Origin: Oceaniovalibus guishaninsula JLT2003
Lineage (GTDB): Bacteria; Pseudomonadota; Alphaproteobacteria; Rhodobacterales; Rhodobacteraceae
DNA: 64,000 nucleotides
Reading direction: 5' to 3'
Assembly: GCF_000299575.1 (NCBI RefSeq)
Contig: NZ_AMGO01000021.1
Span: forward strand, 124,001 to 188,000
Shown one piece after another: positions 55,614 through 64,000 of this stretch (positions within the stretch are counted from its first letter, which is position 1; every line of letters begins with the position of its first letter). The notes beneath the pieces were generated by a model, which was not told the origin of the DNA, ran no database searches, and worked only from the letters and a program-made list of their open reading frames with translations. Both the position numbers and the translations under genes were made by a program.

Positions 55614-56456
55614 GTGACCCGGACAGCGACAGACGACGCCATCGCCCTTCCGCCGCCCCTGACGCCCGCGCGCGCGACGGTCACGGGCAAACGCCCGCCC
55701 GCCGCCATCGCCCGGACCGTCACCGCGCTGGTGCTGCGCGAGATGTCGACGCGATACGGCAACAAGCCGGGCGGCTATCTGTGGGCCATCGTCGAGCCGC
55801 TGGGCATGATCGCCATTCTGGCGCTGGGCTTTTCGCTGCTGCTGCGCACACCGCCGCTGGGCGACAGTTTCCTGCTGTTCTATGCCACGGGGTTTCTGCC
55901 CTACACCTTCTTTCAGGGCATGTCGCGGACGGTCGGGCGGTCCTTGCGCGCATCGCGGGCGCTGCTGGCCTATCCGGTGGTGCACTGGATCGACACGATC
56001 ATCGCGCGGATCGTGCTGAACACGCTGACCTCGCTTCTTGTGGCGTATATCCTGCTGGCGGGGATCCTTGGCATGACCGGCGCCCCGGTGGTCATCGACA
56101 TGGGCCCGGTGCTGGAAGCCTATGCGGTGGCGGGGCTTCTGGGGATCGGGGTCGGGCTGGTCAACTGCGTCCTGACGGGGTTCTTTCCGATCTGGGATTC
56201 GGTCTGGGGCATCATCACCCGGCCGCTGTTTCTGGCATCAGGGGTGCTGGTCCTTTATACCGCGCTGGGACCGCAGGCGCAGGCCGTCCTGTGGTGGAAC
56301 CCGCTGATCCACGTGATCGGACGTATGCGGTCGGGGTTCTATTCGATGTATTCGCCCGACTATATCTCCATGACCTATGCGATGCTGGTCGCGCTGCCGC
56401 TGATTGCCCTCGGGCTGGTGCTGCTGCGGCGCCATCACAAGCGGATCCTCGAATGA
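55614..56456 (+). CDS. kpsM: capsule polysaccharide export permease KpsM
   Basis: ABC-2 type permease of the capsule exporter, 280 residues with six predicted helices after a basic cytoplasmic N-terminus. The family start VLREMSTRYGNKPGGYLWAIVEPLG (about 40-64) is very clear. The GTG at 55614 is the start; it lacks a strong ribosome site. It is divergent from kpsE-kpsT across 135 bases, so the exporter genes share a bidirectional promoter region instead of the usual single operon. It is convergent with an aldehyde dehydrogenase gene. Confidence 0.94.
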   Translation: MTRTATDDAIALPPPLTPARATVTGKRPPAAIARTVTALVLREMSTRYGNKPGGYLWAIVEPLGMIAILALGFSLLLRTPPLGDSFLLFYATGFLPYTFFQGMSRTVGRSLRASRALLAYPVVHWIDTIIARIVLNTLTSLLVAYILLAGILGMTGAPVVIDMGPVLEAYAVAGLLGIGVGLVNCVLTGFFPIWDSVWGIITRPLFLASGVLVLYTALGPQAQAVLWWNPLIHVIGRMRSGFYSMYSPDYISMTYAMLVALPLIALGLVLLRRHHKRILE

Positions 56457-56486
56457 TCCGGCGCCGCCCGCTGGCCCGCTGGCCCC

Positions 56487-57932
56487 TCACTCGTCTTCGG
56501 TGGACCAGCCGGAAACGGCCTTGACCTCCAGAAAGTCCTCGATCCCCCAGACGCCGCCCTCGCGGCCGTTGCCCGACCGCTTCATCCCGCCGAACGGCGA
56601 TCCGGCGCCGCGGGCCTGGCCGTTCATCTCGACCATGCCGGACCGCAGCCTGCGGGCCAGACGGTTGCGGCGGGCGCCGTCCTGGCTTTGGACATAGTTG
56701 GTCAGGCCATAGACGGTATCGTTCGCCATCGTCACGGCTTCGTCCTCGGACCCGAATTTCATGATCGACAGGACGGGGCCGAAGATTTCCTCGCGCGCGA
56801 TGGTCATGTCGGCGGTGACATCCGCGAAAACCGTGGGCTTGACAAAGAAGCCGCGATTCGTCCCCTCGGGGCGTCCGGTGCCGCCGGCGACCAGCCGCGC
56901 GCCTTCGTCGATGCCGGTCTGGATCAGATCCTGGATCTTGTTCCATTGGGTTTCGTTGACGACCGGCCCGATATGGCGGCCTTCCTTGCCGGCCGGGCCG
57001 ACCTCGATCGCGCGGGCGATCGCGCCCGCCTCATCGACGGCGCGGTCGTAAATGGGCGCCTCGACCATCATGCGGCTTGGCGCGTTGCAGCTTTGGCCCG
57101 AATTGTTCATCATGTGCAGCACGCCGCGCTTGACCGCCTTGTCGTCGGCATCGGCGAAGATCAGGTTGGCGCCCTTGCCGCCCAGTTCCAAATGCACCCG
57201 CTTGAGCGTTTCGGCGGCGTTGCGGGAAATGGCGGTGCCGGCGCGCGTCGATCCCGTGAAGCTGACCATGTCCACAGCCGGGTGGCCCGACAGCGCGGTG
57301 CCGATCCCGGCGCCGTCGCCGTTCACCAGGTTGAAGACGCCGGCGGGAAACCCGGCCTCGTCCATCAGTTCGGCGAAAAGCAGCGCGCTGAGCGGGCTTT
57401 CCTCGGACGGTTTGAGGATCATCGTGCAGCCCGCCGCGACGGCCGCGCCGACCTTCAGCGTGATCTGGTTCATCGGCCAGTTCCACGGCGTGATCAGCGC
57501 GGCGACGCCCACCGCTTCATAGATGATCCGGTCGTTCGGCGCATGATCGCCCAAGGGTCGCACGAAAGCAAAATCGCGGGCCGTGCGGATGAACGTCTTG
57601 AGATGGCCATAGCCCGCACCCCATTGCGCGGCGCGCGCCATGTCGATGGGCGCGCCCATTTCGGTGCTGATCGCCTGGGCCATATCCTCGGACCGGGCCT
57701 TGTAGAGGTCTGCCAGACGGTCAAGCAGCGCGATCCGGTCCTCGGGCGCGGCATGCATCCAGCCGGGCAGCGCATCCTTCGCGGCGGCGACGGCGGCGTC
57801 GGCATCGGCGGCACCGCCCAGCGCGATGACGGCGCAAGGCTCTTCGGTGGACGGGTCGATCACGGGATGATCGCGGCCCTCGACGGCATCGACCCAGCGG
57901 CCGCCGATATAGAACTGGCGTTTCTCGATCAT
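56487..57932 (-). CDS. aldehyde dehydrogenase family protein
   Basis: NAD(P)-dependent aldehyde dehydrogenase, 481 residues. TPWNWPMNQ (about 151-159), the glycine motif FTGSTRAG (about 228-235), catalytic Glu in LELGGKGAN (about 250-258) and nucleophile Cys in SGQSCNAPSRM (about 285) are intact, as is EEIFGPVLS near 385. The enzyme looks active. Substrate specificity cannot be read from sequence; relatives act on many aliphatic and aromatic aldehydes. It lies downstream of rppH with a 45-base gap. Confidence 0.93.
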   Translation of the reverse strand: MIEKRQFYIGGRWVDAVEGRDHPVIDPSTEEPCAVIALGGAADADAAVAAAKDALPGWMHAAPEDRIALLDRLADLYKARSEDMAQAISTEMGAPIDMARAAQWGAGYGHLKTFIRTARDFAFVRPLGDHAPNDRIIYEAVGVAALITPWNWPMNQITLKVGAAVAAGCTMILKPSEESPLSALLFAELMDEAGFPAGVFNLVNGDGAGIGTALSGHPAVDMVSFTGSTRAGTAISRNAAETLKRVHLELGGKGANLIFADADDKAVKRGVLHMMNNSGQSCNAPSRMMVEAPIYDRAVDEAGAIARAIEVGPAGKEGRHIGPVVNETQWNKIQDLIQTGIDEGARLVAGGTGRPEGTNRGFFVKPTVFADVTADMTIAREEIFGPVLSIMKFGSEDEAVTMANDTVYGLTNYVQSQDGARRNRLARRLRSGMVEMNGQARGAGSPFGGMKRSGNGREGGVWGIEDFLEVKAVSGWSTEDE

Positions 57933-57977
57933 GGAAGACTGTCCTTTCGGGTTTCGGTCAATTCAATGGGGCAGCGG

Positions 57978-58448
57978 TCAAAGCCGGTCGCCAAACGCCC
58001 GGAACACCGCGTCATAGACATCGCGCTTGAATGGCACGATGCGCGTCACCAGTTCCTGCGGGGTCAACCATGTCCAGTCTGAAAATTCGGGATGCGCGGT
58101 GGCAATGTTCACGTCGGCGTCGCTTCCGTCGAAGCGCATCAGGAACCATTTCTGCCGCTGGCCGCGAAAGCGCCCTTTCCAGAGCCGCCCCAGAAGTTCG
58201 GGCGGCAGGTCGTAGGTGATCCAGTCCGGCGTCTCGCCCTCGACCCGGACGAGGGATCGGGTCACGCCGGTTTCTTCCTCGAGCTCGCGCAGGGCGGCGT
58301 CGCGCGGAGTTTCGCCCGCGTCGATCCCGCCCTGCGGCATCTGCCAAGCGCCGCCCGGATGGTCGAGCCGCTGGCCCGCGAAGACCAGGCCGTCACGGAC
58401 CAGCACGACCCCGGCGCAGGGGCGATAGGGCAGATCGGCGGTGCTCAA
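57978..58448 (-). CDS. rppH: RNA pyrophosphohydrolase
   Basis: Nudix hydrolase removing pyrophosphate from mRNA 5' ends to trigger decay, 156 residues. The Nudix box [22 protein letters not shown] runs at about 38-59 with all catalytic glutamates. YRPCAGVVL at the N-terminus and WITYDLP and the QKWFLMRF segment are typical of RppH/NudH. The start is a TTG at 58448, which overlaps the ctpA stop (TTGA), so it is coupled to ctpA. Confidence 0.94.
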   Translation of the reverse strand: MSTADLPYRPCAGVVLVRDGLVFAGQRLDHPGGAWQMPQGGIDAGETPRDAALRELEEETGVTRSLVRVEGETPDWITYDLPPELLGRLWKGRFRGQRQKWFLMRFDGSDADVNIATAHPEFSDWTWLTPQELVTRIVPFKRDVYDAVFRAFGDRL

Positions 58449-59788
58449 TCCCCGGTTCTCAGCGCCGAGAGGCCCTTGAGGATGTCGATGGCGTAGGCGA
58501 GCTGATAATCCTCGTCGCGCAGCTTGGCCGCTTCTTCGGCCGCGGCCTGTTCGTCGAGGATGATCTTGCGCTCGTCCTCGGACACCGAATCGTTGCTGAT
58601 CGCGCCGCGCAGGTCGGCCTCGGACCGCAGGGGGCGCGCCGGGCTGTCGTCCTCCTCCTCGATTTCGGCGTCGGGGTCGCGGCGGGGCTGCTGCACCACG
58701 ATGTCGGGCGACACGCCCAGCGTCTGGATCGACCGGCCCGACGGCGTGTAATAGCGCGCCGTGGTCAGCCGCATCGCGCCGTCGCCGCGCACCGGCATGA
58801 CCGTCTGCACGGATCCCTTGCCGAAGCTCTTGGTGCCGATGACGATGGCGCGGCGATGATCCTGCAAGGCACCCGCGACGATTTCGGACGCGCTGGCCGA
58901 TCCGCCGTTGATCAGCACGACGATGGGCTTGCCCTGCGCCAGATCGCCCTCGGTCGCGTTGAAGCGGTCGCTGTCGGCCACGTCGCGACCGCGGGTCGAG
59001 ACGATCTCGCCCTCGTCGAGGAAAGCGTCGCTGACCTCGATCGCCTGGTTCAGCAGGCCGCCGGGATTGTTGCGCAGGTCGATGATGAAGCCGTTGACGT
59101 TGTCGATGCCGCCCGCCGCCTCGACCTGTTCGTTCAGGTTCTCGACCAGCTTGGGATAGGTCTGGTCGCTGAAGGTGATGACGCGCAGCACGACGCTGTC
59201 GCCTTCGGTGCGCGACCGCACGGCGGTCAGTTCGATCGTGTCGCGGATGATCGACACGTCGAAGGGTTCGTCGGTGCCTTCGCGCACCACGGTCACGACG
59301 ATTTCGGATCCGACCGGGCCGCGCATCATCTTGACCGCATCGTCCAGCGTCAGGCCCAGCAGCGATTCGCCGTCCACATGGGTGATGAAATCGCCCGCCT
59401 CGATCCCGGCGGTGTCGGCCGGGGTGCCGTCCATCGGCGAGACGACCTTGACGAAGCCTTCCTCCTGCGTGACCTCGATGCCGAGGCCGCCGAACTCGCC
59501 CTTGGTCTGGGTCCGCATCTGCGCCGCGTCTTCGGGCGAAAGATAGCTGGAATGCGGATCGAGCGACGTCAGCATGCCGTTGATCGCCGATTCGATCAGG
59601 TCGGTCTCGTCCACTTCCTCGACATATTGCGACCGGATGCGCTCGAAGATGTCGCCGAACAGGTCGAGTTGTTCGTAGACACCGGCGGAGCGCGCGCTTT
59701 CCTGCGCGATCAACGGGCCGGCGACCTGCGTGGTCAGGATGGCCCCGGCCAGAATACCGCCGATTGCGGCCCAAGCGTATCGTTTCAT
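58445..59788 (-). CDS. ctpA: carboxy-terminal processing protease CtpA (S41)
   Basis: Periplasmic Ser/Lys-dyad protease, 447 residues. An N-terminal signal or anchor helix (about 5-28) is followed by a helical N-domain and a PDZ domain (about 95-180, with GLGIEV). The catalytic core has Ser299 within [10 protein letters not shown] and Lys324 in SFGKGSVQ, 25 residues apart as in Prc. A Glu/Asp-rich insert (350-375) follows. The start ATG 59788 has AGGA five bases upstream; ATG 59794 is an alternative. In relatives an envC-type M23 peptidase gene usually lies between gpmI and this gene; here only 152 bases separate them. Confidence 0.95.
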   Translation of the reverse strand: MKRYAWAAIGGILAGAILTTQVAGPLIAQESARSAGVYEQLDLFGDIFERIRSQYVEEVDETDLIESAINGMLTSLDPHSSYLSPEDAAQMRTQTKGEFGGLGIEVTQEEGFVKVVSPMDGTPADTAGIEAGDFITHVDGESLLGLTLDDAVKMMRGPVGSEIVVTVVREGTDEPFDVSIIRDTIELTAVRSRTEGDSVVLRVITFSDQTYPKLVENLNEQVEAAGGIDNVNGFIIDLRNNPGGLLNQAIEVSDAFLDEGEIVSTRGRDVADSDRFNATEGDLAQGKPIVVLINGGSASASEIVAGALQDHRRAIVIGTKSFGKGSVQTVMPVRGDGAMRLTTARYYTPSGRSIQTLGVSPDIVVQQPRRDPDAEIEEEDDSPARPLRSEADLRGAISNDSVSEDERKIILDEQAAAEEAAKLRDEDYQLAYAIDILKGLSALRTGD

Positions 59789-59940
59789 CTTCATCCTATT
59801 CGTTCGGCGGCAAGGCGGCCCCTGCGGCGGCGACGGTAACGTCCCGGTGCGGAAAAGAACATCCCGCCGCCGCCGGTGACAATAGGCGATTGGACACACC
59901 TGCGGCACCCCGTGGCAAGGCGGGCGCGGTCACGGCGCCA

Positions 59941-61470
59941 TCACGTTTCGGGGCGGTCGATTAGGCTGCGGCCCGTCATCTCGGGCGGCGGCTTCAGCCC
60001 CATCAGATCCAGCAGCGTCGGTGCCAGATCGGCCAGGCGTCCGTCATGCAGCGTCGCCCCCTTCGGCCCGCCGGTCATCACGACAGGCACGGGGTTCAGG
60101 GTGTGCGACGTATGCGGACCGCCGGTTTCGGGATCGACCATTGTTTCGCAATTGCCGTGATCGGCCGTCACGATCATCGCGCCGCCCGCATCGCCCAGCG
60201 CGCGGATCACCCGGCCGAGGCCCCGGTCCACCGCCTCGCAGGCGGCGATGGCAGCGTCCAGATCGCCGGTATGACCGACCATGTCGGGGTTGGCGTAGTT
60301 GCACACGATCAGGTCATAACCCTGCGCGATCGCCTCGACGAAGCGGTCCGTCACCTCGACCGACGACATTTCGGGTTGCAGATCGTAGGTGGCGACCTTG
60401 GGCGATGGCGGCATGGCGCGGTCCTCGCCCGTCTCGGGCGCTTCGCGGCCGCCGTTCAGGAAGAAGGTGACGTGGGGGTATTTCTCGGTCTCGGCCACGC
60501 GGAACTGGCGCAATCCGTGCTGCGCGACCCACGAACCCAGGGTGTTCACCAGCGTCTGCTTGGGAAACATCGCGGCGAACCAGGCATCGTGGTCGCTGGA
60601 ATAATCCACCATCCCCAGCCGCGCCGTCAGGTCGGGACGCGGGCCGCGGTCCCAGGCGGCGAAATCAGGATCGCCGATGGCGGCCAGAATCTCGCGCGCG
60701 CGGTCGGCCCGGAAGTTGAGGCAGAACACGCCGTCGCCGGCGGCCATGCCCGCATAATCGCCGATCACGGTCGGCGGGATGAATTCGTCGGTTACGTCCG
60801 CCGCATAGGCCGCTGTCACCGCCGCCAGCGGGTCGGCCGCGCCGCGCCCCTGGCCCCGCACCATCGCGTCATAGGCCAGACGCACCCGGTCCCAGCGCTT
60901 GTCGCGGTCCATCGCGTAGTAGCGGCCCGAAACCGTCGCGATGCGGGCCGCGTCGGGCAGGCGGTCGATGAGGATGGGCAGAAAGTCGATCGCCGTCTTG
61001 GGGCCGACATCGCGCCCGTCGGTCATGGCGTGGATGGCGACGGGGACGCCTTCCTTCGCGATGATCGTTGCGGCGGCGATCAGGTGGTCGATATGGCCGT
61101 GCACGCCGCCATCGGATGCCACGCCCAGCAGATGCGCGGTGCCGCCGCTTTGCCGCAAAGTGGCGATGAAGTCGTCGAGGGCCGGGTTCAGGGCAAAGCT
61201 GCCATCCTCGAGCGCAAGGTCGATCTGGCCCAGATCCATCGCCACGATCCGGCCCGCGCCGATATTCGTGTGGCCGACCTCGCTATTGCCCATCTGACCG
61301 CGGGGCAGGCCGACATCGGGGCCGTGCGTGACCAGTTGCGCCGAAGGGCCATTCGCCATCAGCCCGTCGAAATTGGGGGTCGCGGCCAGCAGGGGCGCGT
61401 TGGCCTGCGCCTCGGCGCGCAGGCCCCATCCGTCGAGGATGCAAAGAACGACTGGGCGGGGTGCGGTCAT
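59941..61470 (-). CDS. gpmI: 2,3-bisphosphoglycerate-independent phosphoglycerate mutase
   Basis: Mn2+-dependent glycolytic enzyme interconverting 3- and 2-phosphoglycerate, 509 residues. The N-terminal LCILDGWG holds metal ligand Asp13, and the phosphoserine Ser63 lies in QMGNSEVGHTNIGAG. The inserted phosphotransferase domain (about 80-310) and C-terminal metal ligands (NYANPDMVGHTG and TADHGN) are all present. It lies 60 bases downstream of rlmH, within the conserved rsfS-rlmH-gpmI order. Confidence 0.97.
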   Translation of the reverse strand: MTAPRPVVLCILDGWGLRAEAQANAPLLAATPNFDGLMANGPSAQLVTHGPDVGLPRGQMGNSEVGHTNIGAGRIVAMDLGQIDLALEDGSFALNPALDDFIATLRQSGGTAHLLGVASDGGVHGHIDHLIAAATIIAKEGVPVAIHAMTDGRDVGPKTAIDFLPILIDRLPDAARIATVSGRYYAMDRDKRWDRVRLAYDAMVRGQGRGAADPLAAVTAAYAADVTDEFIPPTVIGDYAGMAAGDGVFCLNFRADRAREILAAIGDPDFAAWDRGPRPDLTARLGMVDYSSDHDAWFAAMFPKQTLVNTLGSWVAQHGLRQFRVAETEKYPHVTFFLNGGREAPETGEDRAMPPSPKVATYDLQPEMSSVEVTDRFVEAIAQGYDLIVCNYANPDMVGHTGDLDAAIAACEAVDRGLGRVIRALGDAGGAMIVTADHGNCETMVDPETGGPHTSHTLNPVPVVMTGGPKGATLHDGRLADLAPTLLDLMGLKPPPEMTGRSLIDRPET

Positions 61471-61530
61471 CGGCGGGTTCCTTCGGCTTGTCCGGCGCGG
61501 CCTTAGCACGGCGCGGCCCGACACGGAATG

Positions 61531-62001
61531 TCAGGCGCGGTGATAGGGACTGCCGGCAAGGATCGACGCCGCGCGGTAAAGCTGTTCGGCCAGCATCACG
61601 CGCGCCAGAAGATGCGGCCAGACCATCGGGCCGAAGCACAGGCGCGCATCCGCATCGTCGCGCAAGGCGGGGTCCAGGCCGTCGGCACCTCCGATCACGA
61701 AGGTCAGATGCGCGCATCCGCCATCGCGCCTGCGTGCCAGCCAATCGGCGAATTGGGGCGAGCTGAAAACCGCGCCGCGTTCGTCGAGCGCGCAGATCAG
61801 GCCGCCGGGCCGGATCGCCTGGCGCAGCGCATCGGCTTCGGCTGCCATTCCGGTGGCGCGCTTCGACTCCACCTCGGTCAGGGCGAGGGGGCCCAGCGAC
61901 AGCGGGCGGCCGGCGCGGTCGAACCTTCGGGCGTAATCGTCGACAAGGTCGCGTTCAGGGCCGGACCGGCACCGGCCGACCGCGCAGATGGCGACCTTCA
62001 C
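61531..62001 (-). CDS. rlmH: 23S rRNA pseudouridine-1915 N3-methyltransferase
   Basis: SPOUT-class methyltransferase modifying helix 69 of 23S rRNA, 156 residues. The SAM-binding knot is seen as FVIGGADGLD near 105-114 and the ICALDERG segment near 70. The protein ends in the essential tyrosine-histidine-arginine motif (SPYHRA). The start is a GTG at 62001, 6 bases after the rsfS stop. Confidence 0.97.
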   Translation of the reverse strand: MKVAICAVGRCRSGPERDLVDDYARRFDRAGRPLSLGPLALTEVESKRATGMAAEADALRQAIRPGGLICALDERGAVFSSPQFADWLARRRDGGCAHLTFVIGGADGLDPALRDDADARLCFGPMVWPHLLARVMLAEQLYRAASILAGSPYHRA

Positions 62002-62007
62002 CCCGGA

Positions 62008-62418
62008 TCAGGACGCGTCGGCGCCCTGCGGCGGAACGACAGGTGCGGAGCCGGGCGCCATCCACATCTTTTCGAGCTGATAGAATTCGCGCACTTCGGG
62101 ACGGAAGACATGGACGATGACATCGCCCGCGTCGATCAGCACCCAGTCGGCGGAATCCTTGCCTTCGATCTTGGCCAGAATGCCATGATCCTGCTTCAGC
62201 CGGTCGGCCAGCTTGTCGCTGATGGCCGCCACCTGCCGGGTCGAGCGCCCCGAGCAGATCACCATGAAATCGGCCATGTCGGACTTGCCCGCAAGGTCGA
62301 TGCGGATCACGTCTTCGGCCTTGTCGTCATCGAGCGAGGTCAGGATATGGGCCAGCAGCTGGTCGCTGGTGGGCTTGCTGGCGGCCTTGTCGGCGGCCTT
62401 GTCAACGGGGGCGCTCAA
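62008..62418 (-). CDS. rsfS: ribosome silencing factor RsfS
   Basis: Binds L14 of the large ribosomal subunit and blocks subunit joining in starvation, 136 residues. The conserved core runs from LLAHILTSLDDDKAED to VHVFRPEVREFYQLEKMW, including DFMVICSGRSTRQVAA and DWVLIDAGDVIVHVF. The N-terminal tail is Ala/Lys-rich. No ATG is suitably placed. The TTG at 62418, with GGGGG six bases upstream, fits the family length; a farther in-frame TTG at 62586 is unlikely. It is the first gene of the rsfS-rlmH-gpmI-ctpA-rppH run. Confidence 0.93.
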   Translation of the reverse strand: MSAPVDKAADKAASKPTSDQLLAHILTSLDDDKAEDVIRIDLAGKSDMADFMVICSGRSTRQVAAISDKLADRLKQDHGILAKIEGKDSADWVLIDAGDVIVHVFRPEVREFYQLEKMWMAPGSAPVVPPQGADAS

Positions 62419-62621
62419 TGCAGGCCCCCAGGCGGCGGCGCTATCGGCCGCGCTATGGTCGAGAGACAGGACATCGTCCTCCGGGTTCTGGCGCCGACCG
62501 GCCGCGGCGCGGGCATGACCGTAATATAAGGCGCAGGCCCCGGCCTTTTCAACGATCCCGCGCGCGGAACCGCACCCATCGGCCAAGGGTTGCCACGGGC
62601 AGCCGCAAAGCAGAGGATCGC

Positions 62622-62831
62622 ATGGTACAGCACAAGATCGGCGAGAAGGTCGAATGGAACTGGGGCAACGGCACCGGAACGGGCAAGATCACCGAACGGT
62701 TCACCGACAAGGTGACGCGCACCATTTCGGGAACCGAGGTGACGCGCAACGCGACGGACGACGATCCGGCCTATCTGATCGAGCAGGAGGACGGCGGCAG
62801 GGTGCTGAAATCGGCCTCGGAACTGAAATGA
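62622..62831 (+). CDS. DUF2945 small Tudor-like protein
   Basis: 69-residue protein of the DUF2945 (hypervirulence-associated, Tudor-like) family, starting IGEKVEWNWGNGTGTGKI and containing the DDDPAYLIEQEDGGRVLK end segment. A small beta-barrel is expected; the molecular role is unknown. AGAGGA precedes ATG 62622. It is divergent from rsfS and 10 bases before the YihY/BrkB gene. Confidence 0.85.
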   Translation: MVQHKIGEKVEWNWGNGTGTGKITERFTDKVTRTISGTEVTRNATDDDPAYLIEQEDGGRVLKSASELK

Positions 62832-62841
62832 CCGCACCGGC

Positions 62842-63786
62842 ATGACGTCGGACCATCATCACCACGTCACCGGACCCGGCCTGTCGCGGCGCAAATGGTG
62901 GGATGCCGTGAAGGCGGTCTATATGGAGATGAACGACAACAATCTCGGCCTGATTTCGGCCGGGATCGCGTTTTATGCGATGCTGGCGATCTTTCCCACC
63001 GTGGCCGGGCTGATCGCGATCTGGGGCTTTTTCGCGGACCCGTCCGAAGTGTCGATGCAACTGCACCTGCTGCGCGGCATCATCCCCGAACAGGCCTACC
63101 GCATCCTCGACAATCAGGTGACGAGCCTGATCACCGCCAATACCAGCACTCTGGGCTGGGCGACGGCGGCGTCGCTGGCGCTGGCCCTGTGGTCTTCGCG
63201 CGCGGGGGTCGAGGCGATGACGCGGGGCCTCAATGCCATCTACCGCGAACGCAACCGCCTCGGTCTGCGCCAATGGACCGCCGCTTTCGGGATTACGTTC
63301 CTGCTGATGGGGGTGGCGTTGGTCGCGCTGGCCAGCGTCGTGATCCTGCCGATCGTGCTGGCGGTGTTGCCGCTGGGGCCGCTGACTTCGTGGCTGATCG
63401 CGTCGGTGCGCTGGATCGTGGCGCTGTCGGTGATCGTCGTGGCGCTGGGCGTCGTCTATCGCTATGGCCCCAACCGCCGGGGCGCGCGGCCCGGATGGCT
63501 GACGCCCGGCGCGATGGTCGCGGTGGTGGTCTGGGGCGCGGTGTCGTGGGGGTTTTCGTTCTATCTGTCCAACTTCGGACGCTATAACGAGATCTATGGT
63601 GCGCTGGGGGCCTTCATCGCATTGCTCATGTGGCTCTATTTCAGCGCGTTCTCGGTCCTGCTGGGCGCATCGCTGAATGCGGAGCTGGAATTACGGACGC
63701 GAGAGGACAGCACGATCGGCCCCGACCGCCCCATGGGCGAGCGCAAGGCCTATGTCGCGGATCATCTGGTCGAGCCCAAATCATAG
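62842..63786 (+). CDS. YihY/BrkB-family membrane protein
   Basis: Inner-membrane protein with about six helices, 314 residues. The family segments ISAGIAFYAMLAIFPT (about 34-49), ALWSSRAGVEAMTRGLNAIY (about 116-135), FSFYLSNFGRYNEIYGALGAFIALLMWLYFSA (about 233-265) and GASLNAELE are clear. An N-terminal histidine cluster (residues 4-7) is unusual. Despite the old ribonuclease BN name, the family is of unknown function, with suggested roles in transport. It overlaps the convergent Crp/Fnr gene by 6 bases. Confidence 0.92.
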   Translation: MTSDHHHHVTGPGLSRRKWWDAVKAVYMEMNDNNLGLISAGIAFYAMLAIFPTVAGLIAIWGFFADPSEVSMQLHLLRGIIPEQAYRILDNQVTSLITANTSTLGWATAASLALALWSSRAGVEAMTRGLNAIYRERNRLGLRQWTAAFGITFLLMGVALVALASVVILPIVLAVLPLGPLTSWLIASVRWIVALSVIVVALGVVYRYGPNRRGARPGWLTPGAMVAVVVWGAVSWGFSFYLSNFGRYNEIYGALGAFIALLMWLYFSAFSVLLGASLNAELELRTREDSTIGPDRPMGERKAYVADHLVEPKS

Positions 63787-64000
63787 CAGCGGCCGGTTGC
63801 GCGCCGGTTCGATCTCGGCGCCCGCAAGACGGTGCAACTGGCCCGGATCGCGGATATGCAGGGCGTCGTTGCGCCAGACGACGATGTCCATTTCCCGCAG
63901 GCGGGCCAGCGTCTTGTTGGTGTGGACCAGCGACAGGCCCAGAAGATCCGCCAGATCCTGCTGCCGATAGGGAAACGGCATCGTGTCGCCCAAGGCGAGA
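63781..64000 (-). CDS. Crp/Fnr-family transcriptional regulator, 3' part
   Basis: C-terminal 72 residues of a Crp/Fnr-type regulator; the gene continues beyond the right edge. The winged-helix HTH is seen as PYRQQDLADLLGLSLVHTNKTLARLRE, with HTNKTLARL as the recognition helix, a form common in heme- or redox-sensing alphaproteobacterial members. The sensor domain is outside the window, so the signal is unknown. The stop overlaps the YihY/BrkB gene end. Confidence 0.85.
   Translation of the reverse strand, partial: LALGDTMPFPYRQQDLADLLGLSLVHTNKTLARLREMDIVVWRNDALHIRDPGQLHRLAGAEIEPARNRPLL

Overview
This is a GC-rich, densely packed chromosomal segment from an alphaproteobacterium, almost certainly Rhodobacterales (Paracoccaceae, Paracoccus-like). 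The evidence is the conserved block rsfS-rlmH-gpmI-ctpA-rppH, a six-gene Mrp antiporter with fused A and B subunits, the clpS / hemF neighbourhood, a DUF1467 gene next to methylmalonyl-CoA epimerase, and a probable CtrA box. Genus cannot be fixed from the sequence alone. I call 59 protein genes (the last one cut by the right edge) and one tRNA. No insertion sequence, integrase, CRISPR array or rRNA was seen, and no gap between genes exceeds about 260 bases.

Layout. Positions 1-14.5 kb hold housekeeping and metabolic genes: clpS, an RsmC-like methyltransferase, an unusual SDR, hemF, an MFS exporter, an M48 lipoprotein protease, a nitroreductase, an EI24 membrane protein, DUF1467, methylmalonyl-CoA epimerase, a response regulator, ilvD, a CPBP protease, accD, folC and tryptophan 2,3-dioxygenase. 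Positions 14.5-20.5 kb (minus strand) are the Mrp Na+/H+ antiporter operon mnhA(B)CDEFG. Positions 20.5-26.6 kb are a sugar uptake and catabolism locus: a BadF-type sugar kinase divergent from a tightly overlapped operon of binding protein, two permeases, a Gfo/Idh/MocA dehydrogenase and an ATPase.

Positions 26.6-56.5 kb form a long, interrupted surface-polysaccharide region. It encodes a pyruvyl transferase, glycosyltransferases, GDP-mannose synthesis (manC, manB), KDO synthesis (kdsA), a 3,5-epimerase (rfbC), UDP-glucuronate synthesis and epimerisation (ugd and a 4-epimerase), galactofuranose synthesis (glf) with two GlfT-like transferases, a sulfotransferase-like protein, and a KpsM/KpsT/KpsE-type exporter. 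Between these sit a tRNA-Leu(UAA), a DUF2793 phage/GTA-fibre-like protein, a bifunctional penicillin-binding protein, amtB, and two large RTX exoproteins (a CAP-domain protein and a serralysin-like metalloprotease) flanking glf. Together the genes suggest an exported capsule-like glycan built from mannose, uronic acid, KDO and galactofuranose, possibly pyruvylated and sulfated.

Positions 56.5-64 kb return to housekeeping: aldehyde dehydrogenase, rppH, ctpA, gpmI, rlmH, rsfS, a small DUF2945 protein, a YihY/BrkB membrane protein and the 3' end of a Crp/Fnr regulator.

The most notable structural signals are: (1) a 187-bp diverged tandem duplication at the convergent junction of a glycosyltransferase and the PBP1A gene, which has given each gene its own 3' end; (2) 11-bp-phased TCnnACG direct repeats upstream of both ugd and an SDR gene; (3) a shared, unusual DxYxDxGQ module in the two RTX exoproteins; and (4) a candidate galactofuranan / sulfated capsule system with a DUF2793 fibre gene embedded in it.
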